From assembly GCA_000827325.1 (NCBI GenBank), contig KN832879.1, positions 558,001 through 622,000 of the forward strand: 64,000 bases of DNA, read 5' to 3'. Numbering within the stretch: the stretch's first letter is position 1; each line of letters starts with the position of its first letter. The position numbers and the translations under genes are program-made. This stretch comes from Oidiodendron maius Zn. Its lineage: Eukaryota > Ascomycota > Leotiomycetes > Myxotrichaceae. The notes under the pieces are model-generated. The model was not told the DNA's origin. It saw nothing but the letters and a program-made list of their open reading frames with translations, and ran no database searches. This document shows positions 53,680 to 64,000 of the stretch, piece after piece.

Positions 53680-54344
53680 ATGCCTCCCCGAACTGGCTCC
53701 CAGTGGGACCACAAGTCTGATAAAGACTTGCTACTGACCATCATCGACACTGGTGCTTTGAAAGGCATCGATTGGAAAGCCATTGCTGAGCGGATGGTAG
53801 CCAAGGGCTACACCTTTACTCACGAAGCATGCCGGTAAGTCAATCACCATTGAGTCATTCCGTCTTTCAGTTATCCCTCTCCCAGCCTTCTCTTGCCTTT
53901 CCTCTTTCCCTGCCTTCACCGTCTCAACTTTCTCCAACCTCCTAACTATCCCCAGTCAGCACTTCCAAAAAATCCGCAAGGAAGCTCGCTCCGACTCCCC
54001 GGCCTCCACTCCCACCCATGCTCGTGCCTCCAGCACTCCTAAAAGCCAAAAGCGCTCCAAGGGCCTCATTTACGATGGCAATCAGGCAAACTCGGATGAT
54101 GAGGAAATCCTGACAACTCCTGCAAAGCGTGCAAAGGTCAGGGCCGAAGCTAAAGTCAAGGCCGAAGGCCAAGAGAACTACCAGACCGTAGCGCAGTTCA
54201 AGATCGAGGAGACTATGGGAAGTAATGTTGTTGATTTGGAGAGGGATGAGTAAGTATATTTCTGCATCTATATTTCTTTGCGCCGTATGAAATATCTAGA
54301 GACTAATGTTGGACAGCCTCTACGATGATGATTCCTACGCTTAG
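53680..54344 (+). CDS. Small Myb-like (SANT-type) DNA-binding protein, copy 5
   Basis: Three exons: 53680-53834, 53956-54249, 54317-54344; introns of 121 and 67 nt; 158 aa. The Myb-like domain lies at about residues 8-62: SQWDHKSDKDLLLTIIDTG, ALKGIDWKAIAERMVAKGYT, then across the junction HEACRQHFQKIRKEA. It keeps the three Trp/aromatic positions of canonical Myb repeats (W9, W31, F55) better than the other copies. The C-terminus has a basic segment (TPAKRAKVRAEAKVKAEG) and a possible SUMO-type site (FKIEE). The last exon codes only LYDDDSYA. Unlike copies 1-4 there is no intron before IDW. Targets are unknown. Confidence 0.83.
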
Positions 54345-55861
54345 ATTACTTTGAGCTAAATGAAGGCACCACTTTCTCTTGCGCTAGGAGTAATTTCGCG
54401 TTGATTTTGAGTTCAAGGGGTGTGAAGGATAGGCGTACTGGGTCGAAGTTCCGATGGATTTTCCTTGCCGCGCTCCGGTCATGGTATGAAATACTGCGAT
54501 GGTTTGTTGAGATCGAGATGCTGGTCTTAGGAAGGTTACTCAGTATACAGAGACATGCATACGTTCTGCCTGCTTCCGTACATCTCACATACGACGGGAT
54601 TAGCGTCACGGGCAAGTTAGAAGAAGAAAAAGCAAACAATAGTACTATGATTTAAAAGGCGTATGCGTTAATGAATTCAGGAAGTGAATTCAGGAAGACG
54701 GTATATCTAAGATAAATGTCAAGACTATAAAGATAAGATATATAGTTATATAATTATGGGAAGTTAATATCTTACTAATAAATCTCTATTTGACCTTTTT
54801 CATTCTCTCTAATACCTGTAAATAGCAAATAGCTCCCTGGTTCTTTATTTCTTTTATTTCTTTTATTTCTTCTTTCCTTCACTTATGGGGTTACTCAAGT
54901 GATGGACGAAGCTGAGGAGTTGCGCGTTGTATGCAAGCGATACATCATAACTGATATCTCTGATTTAAATATCTTATTCGACACCCGGCATTTTCCGACG
55001 CAAGGAATACTAAAGTTGGAAGTCCAACACGACAACGCATCAAACATATATGCAATTATCTCTTTCTGGCGAAGATGTGGATGTAAATTTGGTATCTCTC
55101 TAATTTGTACGACTATTACATAGACTTTGAAAGCCGCCTAATTTTCTTATTTTCGGAGGAGGCGTCGCACTACATAAAATGCTGCACACATGCATATCCA
55201 TCTCCCGATAATGATTGAACATGATTCTTCTGTTCCTGGCCTGAAGCTTGTCAGGTACTATGATTCTGATAGAGATTCGATAACATCTTTTAGCAGTCTA
55301 ATTATTAGCAGTCTAATTATTAGCAGTCTAATTACGCCTGACAGACCATCCCTACGTGAATGAGCTATTCGATCCGGAATAACAAGAAATCTCACGTTTA
55401 TCGTCACCATGCTACAGCCGGAGCGAAAATATCTTCTTGAGATTAACAGCTGCATTGTAAAGTTGGGTGATGGAATAAGGAGCTGACCAGTTTATAGTAC
55501 GCGACTTGTTTAGAAATTCCATGGCTGCAGCAAAGGGGAGTCTCTTGGTTCGAGTGCAACGACAGTAGTTCCCGCAATTTTATTTCACTTGACCTGGAAA
55601 GATGAACTACTGGAGGGGGTCATTGATAATTGTCGCTACCCGTTCTAGACACTAGGATACTCTGGGTAGACTGTAGTGGGACCATCAAGTAGTTCATGAT
55701 GAGGAGCAAATACTTTGCATCAAGTCCATATTGCTTTAGAAAATAAAAATCACACGAGTCTCAATCTTCCATGCCCGCTGGACTACGATTTAGCCACCCC
55801 ATCCTGATATCTTCCAAAAATTTCAATGTCACTGCAAGTATGGGCTATGCTATCTTGATCA
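54345..55861. other. AT-rich gene-poor region, left part
   Basis: 1.5 kb without supported genes. It contains a ctttattt microsatellite near 54845-54875 and a triplicated 15-bp unit (tagcagtctaattat) at 55291-55334. The part from 54660 to 54780 is nearly pure A/T. It opens the 4.9-kb gene desert up to the Lin1 gene. Confidence 0.5.
55291..55334. repeat. Triplicated 15-bp unit
   Basis: Three almost perfect copies of tagcagtctaattat in tandem, the last one ending one base early. Non-coding; no function is evident. Confidence 0.85.
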
Positions 55862-55948
55862 GAGGTCAGGTAATGCACAGGTTGTAGTCGGATATCAAGG
55901 TGAAACTCAGTGTTATATTGACTATTGAGTGATGCAGAGACAACTAAG
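55862..55948 (+). mobile_element. Fossil fragment of an LTR-type repeat
   Basis: About 87 bp match the inverted sequence of the LTR-like element at 58040-58255 (shared run includes gtcggatatcaaggtgaaac) with a few differences. It is a short remnant of the same repeat family in opposite orientation. Both ends of the homology fade, so it is a truncated fossil. Confidence 0.6.
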
Positions 55949-56729
55949 GGGATTAGACTACAGAACACAACACTTATTATATACCTGCTTAGGCGGCAAT
56001 ATACGTAAGCCCTTACGACTATACAGTCGTATGCCATTGCGTATGTTGCCCCTAACCCTGAGACATCTTGATATATGTGCTTGAAGCCCTGACACAGTCA
56101 ACATGCTATAAGAATTGGGTAGTTCTCTTATTTGCAAGACAAAAGAAAACATGCAGCTGAGGGTCCTAGAAATGCCGATAGAGAACCGTGGAACTGACCA
56201 GCCAGACAGCCTATCTCCCCTACTTAAGGTACCTTATAGTACACCAGGATTATTTTATCAGGCTACCTTCTCGCGAACTCTAGTTTTCGTCCTCTGCGCA
56301 ACTAACTTGGCCAAGAGGACCATCTAAACAACGAGAGTGGTAGATCAGGGTGTCTTCCCAGATCGGCTGTCTCCATCCCAAGAGAAAGACTCTCCCTGGC
56401 CACTGGTGAAACTGCAGCTCGATCTTCTCTACATCCTTCTTGATGACCATCTTTCGCCACATTTCGCCCCGGTTGTATATTCAAACACGAACTTGGGTGA
56501 TAGGGAAGCCTATAGCCGAGTCTCCAATTGCATGCTTTTAAATTTAAAGCTTCAATTTAGCAGTATCCGATGATATAACTAGAGCTTTTATCTGTCTGGT
56601 GAAATACAGTTGGTTCTGAAGAGGCTACTTAGCGAGTGTGGGGAAAGGAAAAACTAAGCGAGCACGGCAGACATACAGTACTTTCAGTGCACTCTAGCAG
56701 TGAGAAGATAACAATTGAAGAGAGAGTAT

Positions 56730-57199
56730 CTGATTTATATAAAGGATAATTACCTAATTATTTGCAAACTCTATTAGATAGATTATCTAGGTAGGTTTTA
56801 ATCTAATTCCTATAATAATAGCAATAGGGTTTAGGTGTATATATATATATATTATATATATTTAACTTAAACTAGTATATAAGACTATTAAGGATAAAAG
56901 GAGTACTTAATATAGATATTCTAGTAATATATATCTCTATAATTATTACTAGCATTTACTAATAAAAATATTAATTCTATTATATTTAAAGCTATTAAAT
57001 TAACGCTTAATCTTAAATTTAATATATTTTAAAGATAAATCTATAGAGAGAAATACTAGTCTATATCGTTTAAAAATTTGCACTACTATATTAAGAATAC
57101 TATATTTACTAAGCACTAAGATTGTCTATATAAGTTAGGTTCTACAATCTAATCCGATTCCAAGAAGGTAGTTGTTACTTCTGGAACTAGACTGGATGG
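56730..57199. repeat. Left arm of a large AT-rich inverted repeat
   Basis: About 470 bp of very AT-rich DNA whose inverted complement recurs at 57797-58475. The outer ends match best (tctgatttatataaagg against the complement of the right arm, one mismatch), and the inner ends match through cttctggaactagac. Divergence is mostly between A/G and T/C, as expected if repeat-induced point mutation acted on both arms. No coding capacity. A central unique part of about 600 bp separates the arms. Confidence 0.78.
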
Positions 57200-57560
57200 T
57201 AACGGAATATGAAACCCATGGCCCACAACGAAGCTGCAGCACTGGCAGGTAGATTCGCTGTCTGATAGACAGGGAAGAGTGTGCGACCGTAGAGGAACAC
57301 CACAGGATTCAAGCGGGGCCCAATCAGCCGTGTAGGCTTTCAGCGATGGAGGATATGTCTAGACCAACACCAAAAGGATAGGTCCGAGCAGGAAGCCATA
57401 GTAAATCCAGGCATATATTGATCCCTTGCCAAAAAAAAAAACTTTAGGACAGAGAACGACCCAGAAGATGGACAATGAGTATAAATTCTTGGTTTTGAAG
57501 GCACCTTACGCATCGTTCTTTAGTTCATGGAAGTTGATGAGGTTTCCATGAAAGCCCCTT
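57200..57560 (-). pseudogene. Fragment of an OPT-family oligopeptide transporter gene
   Basis: Minus-strand readings in more than one frame give pieces typical of fungal oligopeptide transporters: NLINFHELKNDA, then VFFFGKGSIYAWIYYGFLLG near 57440, and LNPVVFLYGRTLFP followed by LWAMGFIFRY near 57200-57300, resembling the NPxxF...PPAT...GFIF region near the end of OPT proteins. Stops and frame changes break it, and it ends abruptly at the edge of the left inverted-repeat arm. It is thus a captured or stranded fragment, not a gene. The family call is from short motifs only. Confidence 0.45.
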
Positions 57561-57796
57561 TCCAGCTTACCAACCTCGCTCATGACGAGGTAAATGCACC
57601 TTATCAACCAACTTGCCTCTCCCGACATCAGCTGCCATGGCGACTCTCATCAGCCAGCGGGCCCTCAAGGCTCTTTGCAGTCCCCTTCGGCGTCCTCTTC
57701 ATCGTCCGCACGATTTTACCCGGTCCTTCTCCTTACCCAAGATAGAACTCCCATTCTGTAGGCCCCCAAGTTATAATACTCTTGCTTGACAATTCG
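57561..57796. other. Rest of the central segment between the inverted repeats
   Basis: A possible plus-strand piece starts with ATG at 57637 and reads MATLISQRALKALCSPLRRP, which looks like a mitochondrial presequence, then stops after some 34 codons. It may be the 5' end of another captured gene. There is no downstream continuation, since the right arm begins at 57797. Confidence 0.3.
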
Positions 57797-58475
57797 CCAT
57801 ACAGTCTAGTTCTAGAAGTATAACTACCTTCTTAGAATTAGATTAGATTATAGAACTTTACTTATATAGATAGACTTAATACTTAGCATCAGCTTGCTAA
57901 ATATTATATTCCTAATATAGTAATATAATTCCCAGATACTATAGACTAGTATTACTCTTTATAGATTTACCTTCTAATATATTAAATTAAGTTTAAGCCC
58001 TAGTTTAATAACTTTAAATATAATAGAATTAATATCTTTGATTGACTAGGGCCTCAAGCATATATCGCATCCTTCAGGATTCAGGATCTAGGATTCAGAG
58101 GATTCATATGAGTCAGTAAGGTCTATATAAAGGGGCTCTTACTCCAGCATATCTGTGCTCTTTAGTTGTCTCTGCATCACTCAATAGTCAATATAACTGA
58201 GTTTCACCTTGATATCCGACTACGACCTGTGCATTGCCCTGACCTCGGTTCAACATCTTTATTAATAATATTAATAATAATTAGTTATAGAGATCTATAT
58301 TACTAGAATATCCTTATTAAGTACTCCTTTTATCCTTAATAGTCTTATATATAGTTTAACTTATATATACCTAAACCCAATAGCTATTATTATAGAAATT
58401 AGACTAATACCTACCTAAATAATCTGTCTAATAGAGTTTGCAGATAATTAGGTAATTATCCTTTATATAAATCGG
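57797..58475. repeat. Right arm of the large AT-rich inverted repeat
   Basis: Inverted counterpart of 56730-57199, interrupted by the LTR-like insertion at 58040-58255. Removing that insertion leaves about 460 bp, the same length as the left arm. Outer end complement tccgatttatataaagg. AT-rich and non-coding. Confidence 0.78.
58040..58255 (-). mobile_element. Solo-LTR-like fossil inserted in the right repeat arm
   Basis: About 216 bp between direct duplications TCTTT (58035-58039 and 58256-58260), as seen with LTR retrotransposons. Read on the minus strand it begins TGTTGAACC and ends near CTAGTCAATC, a slightly imperfect TG..CA-type end pair. It carries a TATA-like tatataaagg segment. Comparison with the left arm, which lacks it, shows the insertion is younger than the inverted repeat. 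It has no internal coding part, so a solo LTR after recombination is the simplest reading; the superfamily cannot be told. Confidence 0.6.
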
Positions 58476-59229
58476 ACACCCTCGGTCGAATGTCGCCAAA
58501 AATTATCACACTTTGCGGATCTTAATCTGCTTGCTTCTGACTTTTGCAACGGATCCAAGTTTACACCATTTTACCTCGGTGGTGGGAAGGTAAAAGACAT
58601 CTTTATGGATCGCTGTGCTAGAGCGAAAGAGCTGTCTAAGCTATAACTTTGGGGGTCAAAAATATGGATTCATTGGCATGAAGGTTTAAATACATAATGG
58701 AAGCGCTATCCTCTGAGTAATAATCACTACTGGAGTTAATACCGGGTACTTATGCGCGGGGAGTATGAATCCTATGGCTTTGACTAGATAGGCCAATTTG
58801 CCGATCGCATGCACTTGTTCAAATACTCTCTTCCCTTCATAGTGCCTTCCCTGGCGTGCCAAGGACGATCATTCATTCTTTCGCGAAGCTGGTGGATAGT
58901 AGGCAATTTATTGCTTCTTAGATGTAGGATGGTCAATGAGTCGGGCCAAGGAGAGGGCTGACTGTATTTCTTTCGCGTATCGTTTCCCTTATCTAACATT
59001 ACTGCCGAGGGAACTATGTCTCCGTGACATGGCTGAAGAATGATCCTGCTAGCAGATGGCTCCTGGCTTAGGATATTGCCGGACGCTGATATTCAGGGGA
59101 GGTGATCCAAGGACCGAAGGGTCTTATCCACAATAGCGCTCGAATCTGTTGGCATGCGCAGTCTCCCGATTGGATGAAATGAGAGGACAGAGCTGCTGTT
59201 GTACAAATGCCTTAATGACTTGGTGGTGC
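58476..59229. other. Gene-poor region, right part
   Basis: 754 bp between the inverted repeat and the stop codon of the Lin1 gene. No supported gene; a 71-codon minus frame at 58784-58999 has no recognisable domain. Confidence 0.45.
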
Positions 59230-60672
59230 TCATACAAAAGCGACAACCCTGCTCCATGGCCCATCATTGTCTGCTCTCCTAAACTCGACGCCTTCGCCAA
59301 AATAGCCAGCTTCCTGCCATGCTGCCATCGTAGCTCCATCGTAAGGTCCTTGCTTTGCAATGCCATCACGCCCGTCAGTCCATCGATATTCCCACATATT
59401 CGCCGCTCGCGAGCCATTTGAATGTTTCTCCGGAGCTTCTTCAGAAGGCGGCTCGATCCAATCCTCACCAGTCTCTCGCCGATATTGTCTGACAAGCATT
59501 TCTCTTTCGTTTTCATATATGTCGGTTTGCCCACGGGTCAGCAACTGATCCGCTGCACCGGTAATCGTATTAACAGCTTCTCGGATCTTGATTTGAGCTG
59601 GATCCTCTGCTTCTTTGGTTGAATCCACATCCATATGATTGTTACCTTGCTTTTTCAACTTCCACTTGGGAATTTTCTTGACTTTCGTTTGGCCCTTTCC
59701 TAACCTTGCTAGAGCCTCTAACACCGTCTCACCTTTCTCCAACTGTAAAATCAAAGTTCGTAGAATATCCGGGAGAAGCATTGCATCGTCTTCCAGTCTC
59801 TTCTGCCGTAGTTCCGCCTCGCGCTTCTGGTGTGCTTCTGCTGCTTTCTTCATATCTTTCTTGCTGACACCTTCAAGCCACGAGTCGTGTATTGCATCTG
59901 GATCGGCTGCTTTTCGTACAAAATTGCCTGCCTCGTCGAATCTACCCTCTTCTTGTTCTGCCCTCATATTGAATGCATCAACTTTAGGAGCATTCCTCTT
60001 CAGGCCACCAGCGCCTACCTCCTCGTCCACATCTTCTTCCTGGGCCGCTAAAGCCGCATCTTCCTCGTCGTCGCTGCTTTCCTGGTCGTCCATTGCATGG
60101 GTAGATAGCTTCCCTTTGGGGTCTAAGGCGAAAGATCCTGAGATATGCCCGCCACTCTTGCTAGTCAGAACTTCTCCTTCAATCTCATCTTCCTCGAGAA
60201 ACCGTACGGCCTTGCTTTTCTTTCCTTTGGCTCGGCCATCATCATCATCACCGGCAGCAAAATCGCCTTCCTCGTCAGCAAACATATCGTCGTCTTCCTC
60301 CACGCCGGGCTTGGTTTCTTTCCCATTTGCCCCATCTTTAGAATACTGGTCTAGTGCGTCTGCAAATGTCGTATTGCTTTTCTTGCCCTTCGCCCTCTCT
60401 TCTGCCCTGGCATCAAACCCTTCATTGTCAGAATCACTCTCGTAGCCATCGAGGTTGACAGCTCCGCGCTTTGTACCGGCCCCTCCACCTCCAATCACAT
60501 CGGCTTCTAGGATCGCATCTTCCTCACGAGCGTCTGGGGCGAGAGCAGAGGGGTTTCGCACATCAAATTTTGGCTTCTTGGACGGTCCACCTTCGTCGTT
60601 GTCAAGGTGGTGAGTTCGTGCGAATTGTTCACCCGCCCGCTTCGGACGAGCTGCGGAGTGTCTAGAAGACAT
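59230..60672 (-). CDS. lin1: Lin1/CD2BP2-like U5 snRNP protein with GYF domain
   Basis: Single exon, 480 aa. CD2BP2 (U5-52K) and yeast Lin1/Snu40 bind the Prp6/Dib1 part of the U5 snRNP during its assembly. N-terminal ~260 residues are acidic and charged, with basic clusters (SKKPKFD, KGKKSN). A helical region with EAELRQKRLEDDAMLLPDIL follows. The C-terminal GYF domain at about 425-470 reads MWEYRWTDGRDGIAKQGPYD and MAAWQEAGYF; it has the W-x-Y-x-W and GPY core, whereas the motif's GYF is kept as AGYFGEGV. The ATG at 60672 (MSSRHSAARPKRAGEQF) is the family-like start; the same frame is open for 86 codons upstream without family similarity. Confidence 0.92.
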   Translation of the reverse strand: MSSRHSAARPKRAGEQFARTHHLDNDEGGPSKKPKFDVRNPSALAPDAREEDAILEADVIGGGGAGTKRGAVNLDGYESDSDNEGFDARAEERAKGKKSNTTFADALDQYSKDGANGKETKPGVEEDDDMFADEEGDFAAGDDDDGRAKGKKSKAVRFLEEDEIEGEVLTSKSGGHISGSFALDPKGKLSTHAMDDQESSDDEEDAALAAQEEDVDEEVGAGGLKRNAPKVDAFNMRAEQEEGRFDEAGNFVRKAADPDAIHDSWLEGVSKKDMKKAAEAHQKREAELRQKRLEDDAMLLPDILRTLILQLEKGETVLEALARLGKGQTKVKKIPKWKLKKQGNNHMDVDSTKEAEDPAQIKIREAVNTITGAADQLLTRGQTDIYENEREMLVRQYRRETGEDWIEPPSEEAPEKHSNGSRAANMWEYRWTDGRDGIAKQGPYDGATMAAWQEAGYFGEGVEFRRADNDGPWSRVVAFV

Positions 60673-60974
60673 CGCACACAGATGCAAAGATGTACCTCTG
60701 ACTATCTGGGGTGACAAACACAGCTGTCTGGAGATTTCTTGGTTCTCCAGTGAGGTGATCGAAGCTCGGCTACTAGCGAGGCTGTCATCTGGCGTCATCC
60801 TCTTCGTGGTACAATACCCGCCACAAAGAACACTTCGGTATGGTGGTGCTTCATACGACTGCTCATCCCTGATATTCCGCTTTACAATACCAACAAACTC
60901 CAGCCACGATAAGTTCTTGATTCCAACCATGGCAAGTTGCTATATTCTTCTCATATAAGTGGTCGACGTCTAAT
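60673..60974. promoter_or_regulatory. Divergent promoter between lin1 and ufd1
   Basis: 302 bp between the divergent starts, containing both promoters. No specific element was identified. Confidence 0.4.
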
Positions 60975-62199
60975 ATGCCACAGTTTAACCCAGGCTACTA
61001 CGAGGGCGATGACCCAGCGGCCATGTACGCTGCATTACAACGCGGACGAGCTCCCAGGAGATTCGACGAATATTATCGATGCTACCCAACAGTGATGCTG
61101 CCGGGTCCTGAAAGGCCCAGTCTCAACTATGGTGGCAAGATCTTCATGCCACCATCTGCACTGGAGAAGCTCAGCAAGCTGCACATTGAATACCCCATGC
61201 TTTTCGAGCTGATTAACGGACAAGCTGAGAAGACCACTCATGCTGGTGTTCTAGAATTTGTTGCTGAGGAGGGCAAAGTGTATCTTCCATACTGGGTAAG
61301 CGATAGAATGCTGATATCTTAACCTCCATTCTGATTCTGTCTAGATGATGAAAACGTTAGCTGTGGAAACGGGAGATCTTCTAGAAATTAAGTCTACAAG
61401 CTTAGCACCAGCTTCTCTAGTCAAACTACAGCCCCAATCTACAAGCTTCCTTGACATCTCAGACCCAAAAGCCGTGCTCGAAAATGCCTTCCGCAACTTC
61501 GCGACCCTTACACAAGGCGATATATTCAGCTTTGAATATAACGATACAATATATGACGTAGCCGTCCTCGAAGTCAAGCCGACAAGTGACAAGATGGGCG
61601 TCAGTATGTTAGAGACCGATGTTTCTGTTGACTTTGCCCCGCCAGTAGGATACGTTGAACCATCTACTTCACGAGGTAGCGGTACCAGCACACCGAAAAG
61701 CGTGGCAGGTCTCCCTGCTGGTGGTATGCTGCATAGCCAAGGCACTATGGCTCAAGCTATTAACTATGATGCCATCGCCCCATCATCTACCTCCATGGCG
61801 CAAGGGGAGAGAGCCGTCTCCTCGCACTTCCTAACCGGTGGTCACAAGCTAAATTCAAAGAAAGGCACAAAGACTCCCACACCGAAGGCATCTACACCGG
61901 TTGCTGGGTCGTCGTCGAATACTCCCGCACCTCCCTTGCGGAGAACGAATGGCCCACAACCCCTCCGTCTCGCGCCCAATAAACTATTCTTTGGCTACGA
62001 GATCAAGCCAGTTAAAACACAGGCGGATAAAGATAAGGAGAACGCTGATGCGCAGCAACCACATTTCACAGGTCAGGGCCAGACATTGAGAGGTGGTGTT
62101 AGGAAAAAGGGCGATGCTGAGCAGCCTGCTCTAGAACCGGAAAAGAAGAAGCCTGAGCCGTCAGTGGGAAGAAGGCTTGATGGGCGCAAGGTAGAATGA
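60975..62199 (+). CDS. ufd1: Ubiquitin fusion degradation protein Ufd1
   Basis: Two exons: 60975-61295 and 61345-62199, intron 49 nt; 391 aa. Ufd1 with Npl4 is the substrate-recruiting cofactor of the Cdc48/p97 segregase in ER-associated and chromatin-associated degradation. The N-terminal double-psi barrel and polyubiquitin-binding part are seen in RRFDEYYRCYPTVMLPG, IFMPPSALEKLSKLHIEYPM and, after the splice, PYWMMKTLAVETGDLLEIKS and LVKLQPQSTSFLDI. FATLTQGDIFSFEYND belongs to the same fold. The C-terminal ~170 residues are disordered with Npl4/Cdc48-binding potential (SSHFLTGGHKLNSKKG and PLRLAPNKLFFGYEI). The join TGG|ATG is in phase. Confidence 0.95.
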
Positions 62200-62564
62200 G
62201 TGAAGGCGGAAGAATATTTATAGTGGGCGTTTTGCAGACTAGGGGTAAGCAGGCGTTCGGCATGGGATGATCATCAGCCGTCAATTTGCAGATACATATT
62301 ACGGTCTTGTGATGCTTGCACGAGGAGTAATCAATTTCTCTCCAGGAGGTAACATTTCTAGAAGGCTGTTCTTATGCGACATACCAAACATATGCGTTCA
62401 CCTACCCAGGCACCTATAAGAGTGGAATATTTGGCATGCCGTAGAATACTTCTTGCTTTTGTGGTCTACCTACCTGACGCCAGTAGATCACATATAAGTA
62501 CAGACTTCTAAACATATTTCCCGCCGCCGGGACTATAGGGATCGCCGAACGCCAGTAAACCAAA
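62200..62564. other. Convergent 3' intergenic region
   Basis: 365 bp between the stops of ufd1 and rvb2. Only 3' UTR-type sequence. Confidence 0.5.

Positions 62565-64000
<1,436 letters not shown>

Noticed and set aside
55540-55580. tRNA T-loop-like ggttcgagtgc
   Set aside because: No matching acceptor stem, D-arm or anticodon arm could be folded around it; no tRNA was found in the window.
56280-56484. Overlapping minus-strand frames with MVIKKDVEKIELQFHQW
   Set aside because: Looks protein-like in composition but matches no family I know and has no start or splice context; possibly a gene relic.
59639-60445. 268-codon open frame antisense to lin1
   Set aside because: Composed of Ser/Ala/Pro runs that mirror the Glu/Asp/Lys-rich sense strand.

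Overview
The window is nuclear DNA of a filamentous ascomycete (Pezizomycotina). Genes are dense, introns are short (about 43-90 nt) with GT..CTRAC..AG signals, and the gene content is a typical ascomycete core. A run of small Myb-like (SANT-type) DNA-binding proteins, of a kind expanded in Leotiomycetes and some Sordariomycetes, makes a Leotiomycete (Helotiales-like) origin my best inference; it is not proven. I find 32 protein-coding genes supported by domain content or a coherent exon structure, plus two decayed gene pieces, one MITE, one LTR-type fossil with a second related piece, and a large inverted repeat. Coordinates of spliced genes run from start codon to stop codon, with exons in the evidence text.

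Layout. 0-25 kb is core housekeeping: KDEL receptor, WLM/ubiquitin-like protease, a secreted multicopper oxidase, an RNase H-fold protein, aldo-keto reductase, SelO AMPylase, Scd6/Lsm14, a probable PEX39, a PUF protein, mitoribosomal mS33 head-to-head with nuclear RNase III, and an Atg37-like acyl-CoA-binding protein. 25-36 kb is accessory in character: a lineage protein of unknown function, three Myb-like genes on the + strand, and a 3.4-kb gap holding hairpin-like repeats, a decayed G-alpha-like gene and a 200-bp MITE. 36-51 kb returns to core genes: an unrecognised acidic nuclear-type protein, Hsp60, cofilin, Get5, Nop2, an XRCC4/Lif1 homologue and a Byr4/Bfa1 homologue. 51-54.4 kb has two more Myb-like genes head-to-head, one with a His/Met-rich tandem repeat. 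54.4-59.2 kb is a gene-poor, AT-rich island with a large inverted repeat around an OPT-transporter fragment. 59.2-64 kb carries Lin1/CD2BP2, Ufd1 and the 3' part of Rvb2.

Several genes fall into shared processes: RNA biology (Scd6, PUF, RNase III, Nop2, Lin1), protein quality control and membrane traffic (Erd2, Get5, Hsp60, Ufd1), peroxisomes (PEX39, Atg37), and genome maintenance or cell cycle (WLM protease, XRCC4, Byr4, Rvb2). They are not an operon or a biosynthetic cluster; several divergent pairs probably share promoters. The most novel-looking parts are the five Myb-like paralogues, the His/Met repeat, the PEX39 gene with an in-frame intron, the non-GT intron ends (mS33, possibly cofilin) and the inverted-repeat island. 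All splice sites are read by eye from consensus, phase and family alignment from memory; no search was run.
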